Source: Nephromyces sp. MM_2019
Taxonomy: Eukaryota > Apicomplexa > Aconoidasida > Nephromycida
Length of the DNA stretch: 64,000 nucleotides
Reading direction: 5' to 3'
Assembly: GCA_015657535.1 (NCBI GenBank)
Contig: JADHZB010001556.1
Coordinates: forward strand, 62,001-126,000
Position 1 is the stretch's first letter. Each line of letters starts with the position of its first letter. This document shows positions 62,165 to 64,000 of the stretch, piece by piece. Position numbers and translations under genes: made by a program. The notes under the pieces are model-generated. The model saw only the letters and a program-made list of their open reading frames with translations, had not been told where the DNA came from and made no database searches.

Positions 62165-64000
62165 TGTGTAGGCCTAACTTTAGGATTGGTAATGAACAAA
62201 AGAGAGACTCTATCTACCACTCATACGCTTGGTACCTACACTAAAAGGCCGCTAGTTCGGAGGGGGGTTGAGCAGTACTGTGTACCTCTGTAAACCCTGC
62301 TGCTCTTGCTGCACTGCTCCTTATTCTGCCTGCCATAACTCCCTGTGGGGGAGTACAAACCAATAATACTAGTATATCGTAGAGTGCCTCGGCTTTTTAA
62401 AGCACTCTCAAGACGAGATTTTTCGATTGTCTTGTATTGTCAGTGGATTTTATGCTTATAGTTTTACATTTTCAGGCCACATTATTTGAACTCTTCACGC
62501 ATATGTTTGCTTGAGCAAGTGCTGTAAGTGCATGGAGAATTTCAACGCTCCAACCAGCAAATTTGTTGCCTTGTTTGTCGTCAGAGTTTTATTTCACCAG
62601 TTTAGGGTTTTGTGCATTGTAATAGTTGTAGGCCACACACACACGCATTCACGAGTGGCCGGTGGTACTTGGCTGTGCCCGGAATTTGGTTTTTAGCATT
62701 TTTGCATAGAGTATTATATACGAACATGTCTTCAGATGAGTGACAGCGTGTTCTGTGGCTTAGAAAGCAGCTTTTAGTACCTTTAAGGTGTGTACGTCAG
62801 CCAACTCACTGTTTACACCTCAAACGAGGAACCCCCGAAAGCGCACACATACGTCCCTGCGTAGGCATTGCGGAATCTACATTAAGGGGAAGAACTCTTT
62901 CTAGTTATCGTTTTGTAAGTGGCTTCCTAGCCACTTACTGTTGATAACTCTGCTGGAATCAATGCTCTTGCTGCCGTCTTTTGGGAATAGAGGGTTCGAA
63001 AATGGTTCATTAAGGGCGGTATATACGTTGGAATCGCATGTGCGTTTTTGCGCCGAAATGGCTAGTTTTCATGTTCATCAGTAGTCAATGGACTCCAGAA
63101 GGACGCTGGCAAAATGACTTATTCTACGTTAACCATGGGGTTATTAATTGGGAAGGATATGCAGAGGCTTTAACACACTTTGATGGCGTGTTGTGCATTA
63201 CACGAGGATACTAGCCAAACCTTATTATGCTTGATAGCATCCTATACACCACCTAAGCATGCTGGCTGAACTTGTCACTATGATTTATGGGACCTATCAC
63301 ACACTTGAGAATGCTAGCTGACCCCTCTTACCATTCTTGATTAACGGCTTCCTAAAACACCCGGAAGCTCTACTAAGCTAGCCATTCCATGCCACTTCCC
63401 TATTATTCCCTAAATATTAATTTTTCGCTCGCTTTCCTTTGGTCTAATCATAACCATGAGTTATCAGCCTTTAAGCAGCCATCCACTTGACATACCCCAT
63501 AAAGTATATCAAATAACAATCTTAAACTCTCACCAAATCCCAAGATCAACTCTACAGCAACCATCAATTACTCAAACACTCCTAAGAGCCTCCATTGCCC
63601 ACTAGGAGGCAACACACTCGCTGAAACTTTCCCAAATCCCTACAAAAAACATTCACAACGAAACCGAGAATCACCCTCTCGTCAAAGATCTCTAGAGCAT
63701 CTCCTCAGTAGAGGCTTAAAAGAAAGAGGGCATTAGCATACCAATATCATCACTTTGCCAACATGTATGTCCTACCCACCTCCACTCAACTGCACTACAT
63801 TAGCTATCAAGCAGGAGCTCCCCATAATACATTTAAAACTTGAAAGAAATCACGCACACACCCCTTTCAATTTTGCTTCCCACAATACATATTTGGAGAT
63901 GTTTCAAAACAATACGCTTCAGAGAAGGAAAGATCAAGTTGCCAATAGTTAAGGCACCAGAGATTATGATTGAGCGGTTCCTCACATACGTCCCAAAAAA
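62165..64000. other. 3' flank of the BDP1-like gene; no further gene recognised
   Basis: The start should be the 3'UTR of the BDP1-like gene. From about 63.2 kb the plus strand turns A/C-rich, the pattern seen over minus-strand genes in this window, which hints at a minus-strand gene beginning or continuing past the window end. No supported coding segment was found. Confidence 0.4.
62915..62938. repeat. Perfect hairpin, 10-bp stem and 4-nt loop
   Basis: GTAAGTGGCT (62915-62924) and AGCCACTTAC (62929-62938) flank the loop TCCT. It lies about 750 bases after the stop codon of the BDP1-like gene. It could be a 3'-end or boundary element; that is inference. Confidence 0.8.

Overview
The window looks like nuclear DNA of an apicomplexan, most likely coccidian, protist. 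The pointers are: genes split by many long introns (about 0.1 to 1.9 kb); an array of the TTTAGGG telomere-type repeat used by coccidia; an ankyrin-plus-bromodomain protein with the layout of apicomplexan BDP1; and a small GPI-anchored, cysteine-rich surface protein resembling the SRS/SAG antigens. The DNA is clearly AT-rich, which is unusual for the better-known Sarcocystidae and Eimeriidae, so I do not name a genus. No prokaryotic features, rRNA, tRNA or CRISPR were recognised.

Layout. 0.5-6 kb (+): 3' part of a leucine-rich-repeat gene whose 5' end lies outside the window. 6-14.3 kb: no gene I can prove. 14.4-21.7 kb (-): complete eight-exon NAD-dependent glycerol-3-phosphate dehydrogenase gene with a telomere-type array and an assembly gap in intron 5, and a 105-codon in-frame open extension upstream of its start. 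22-29.9 kb: mainly intergenic, with a 46-nt near-perfect palindrome. 30 kb (+): UBC4/5-class ubiquitin-conjugating enzyme in two exons. 34 kb (+): single-exon SRS/SAG-like surface protein. 35-46.6 kb: no recognised gene, some candidate exons, several inverted repeats. 46.7-50.3 kb (-): four-exon aldo-keto reductase. 50.3-55.3 kb: minisatellites. 55.3-57.8 kb (+): possible small multi-exon gene of unknown function. 57.8-62.2 kb (+): three-exon BDP1-like ankyrin/bromodomain gene. 62.2-64 kb: no recognised gene.

The genes are unrelated housekeeping, chromatin and surface functions; nothing suggests an operon or a co-regulated cassette. Gene models were built by hand by joining protein-similar segments at GT...AG boundaries that keep reading phase. 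The dehydrogenase, reductase, E2 and BDP1 models give continuous proteins of normal family layout and are the firmest calls. The coding strand of gene-bearing blocks is T-rich in its introns, so plus-strand base composition switches between T-rich and A-rich in step with gene direction.

No clearly new biological system was found. The most interesting items are the telomere-type array inside the dehydrogenase intron, the HPN-to-HCN change in the E2, the possible alternative N-terminus of the dehydrogenase, the long polypyrimidine tract in the BDP1-like gene, and several near-perfect palindromes outside genes.
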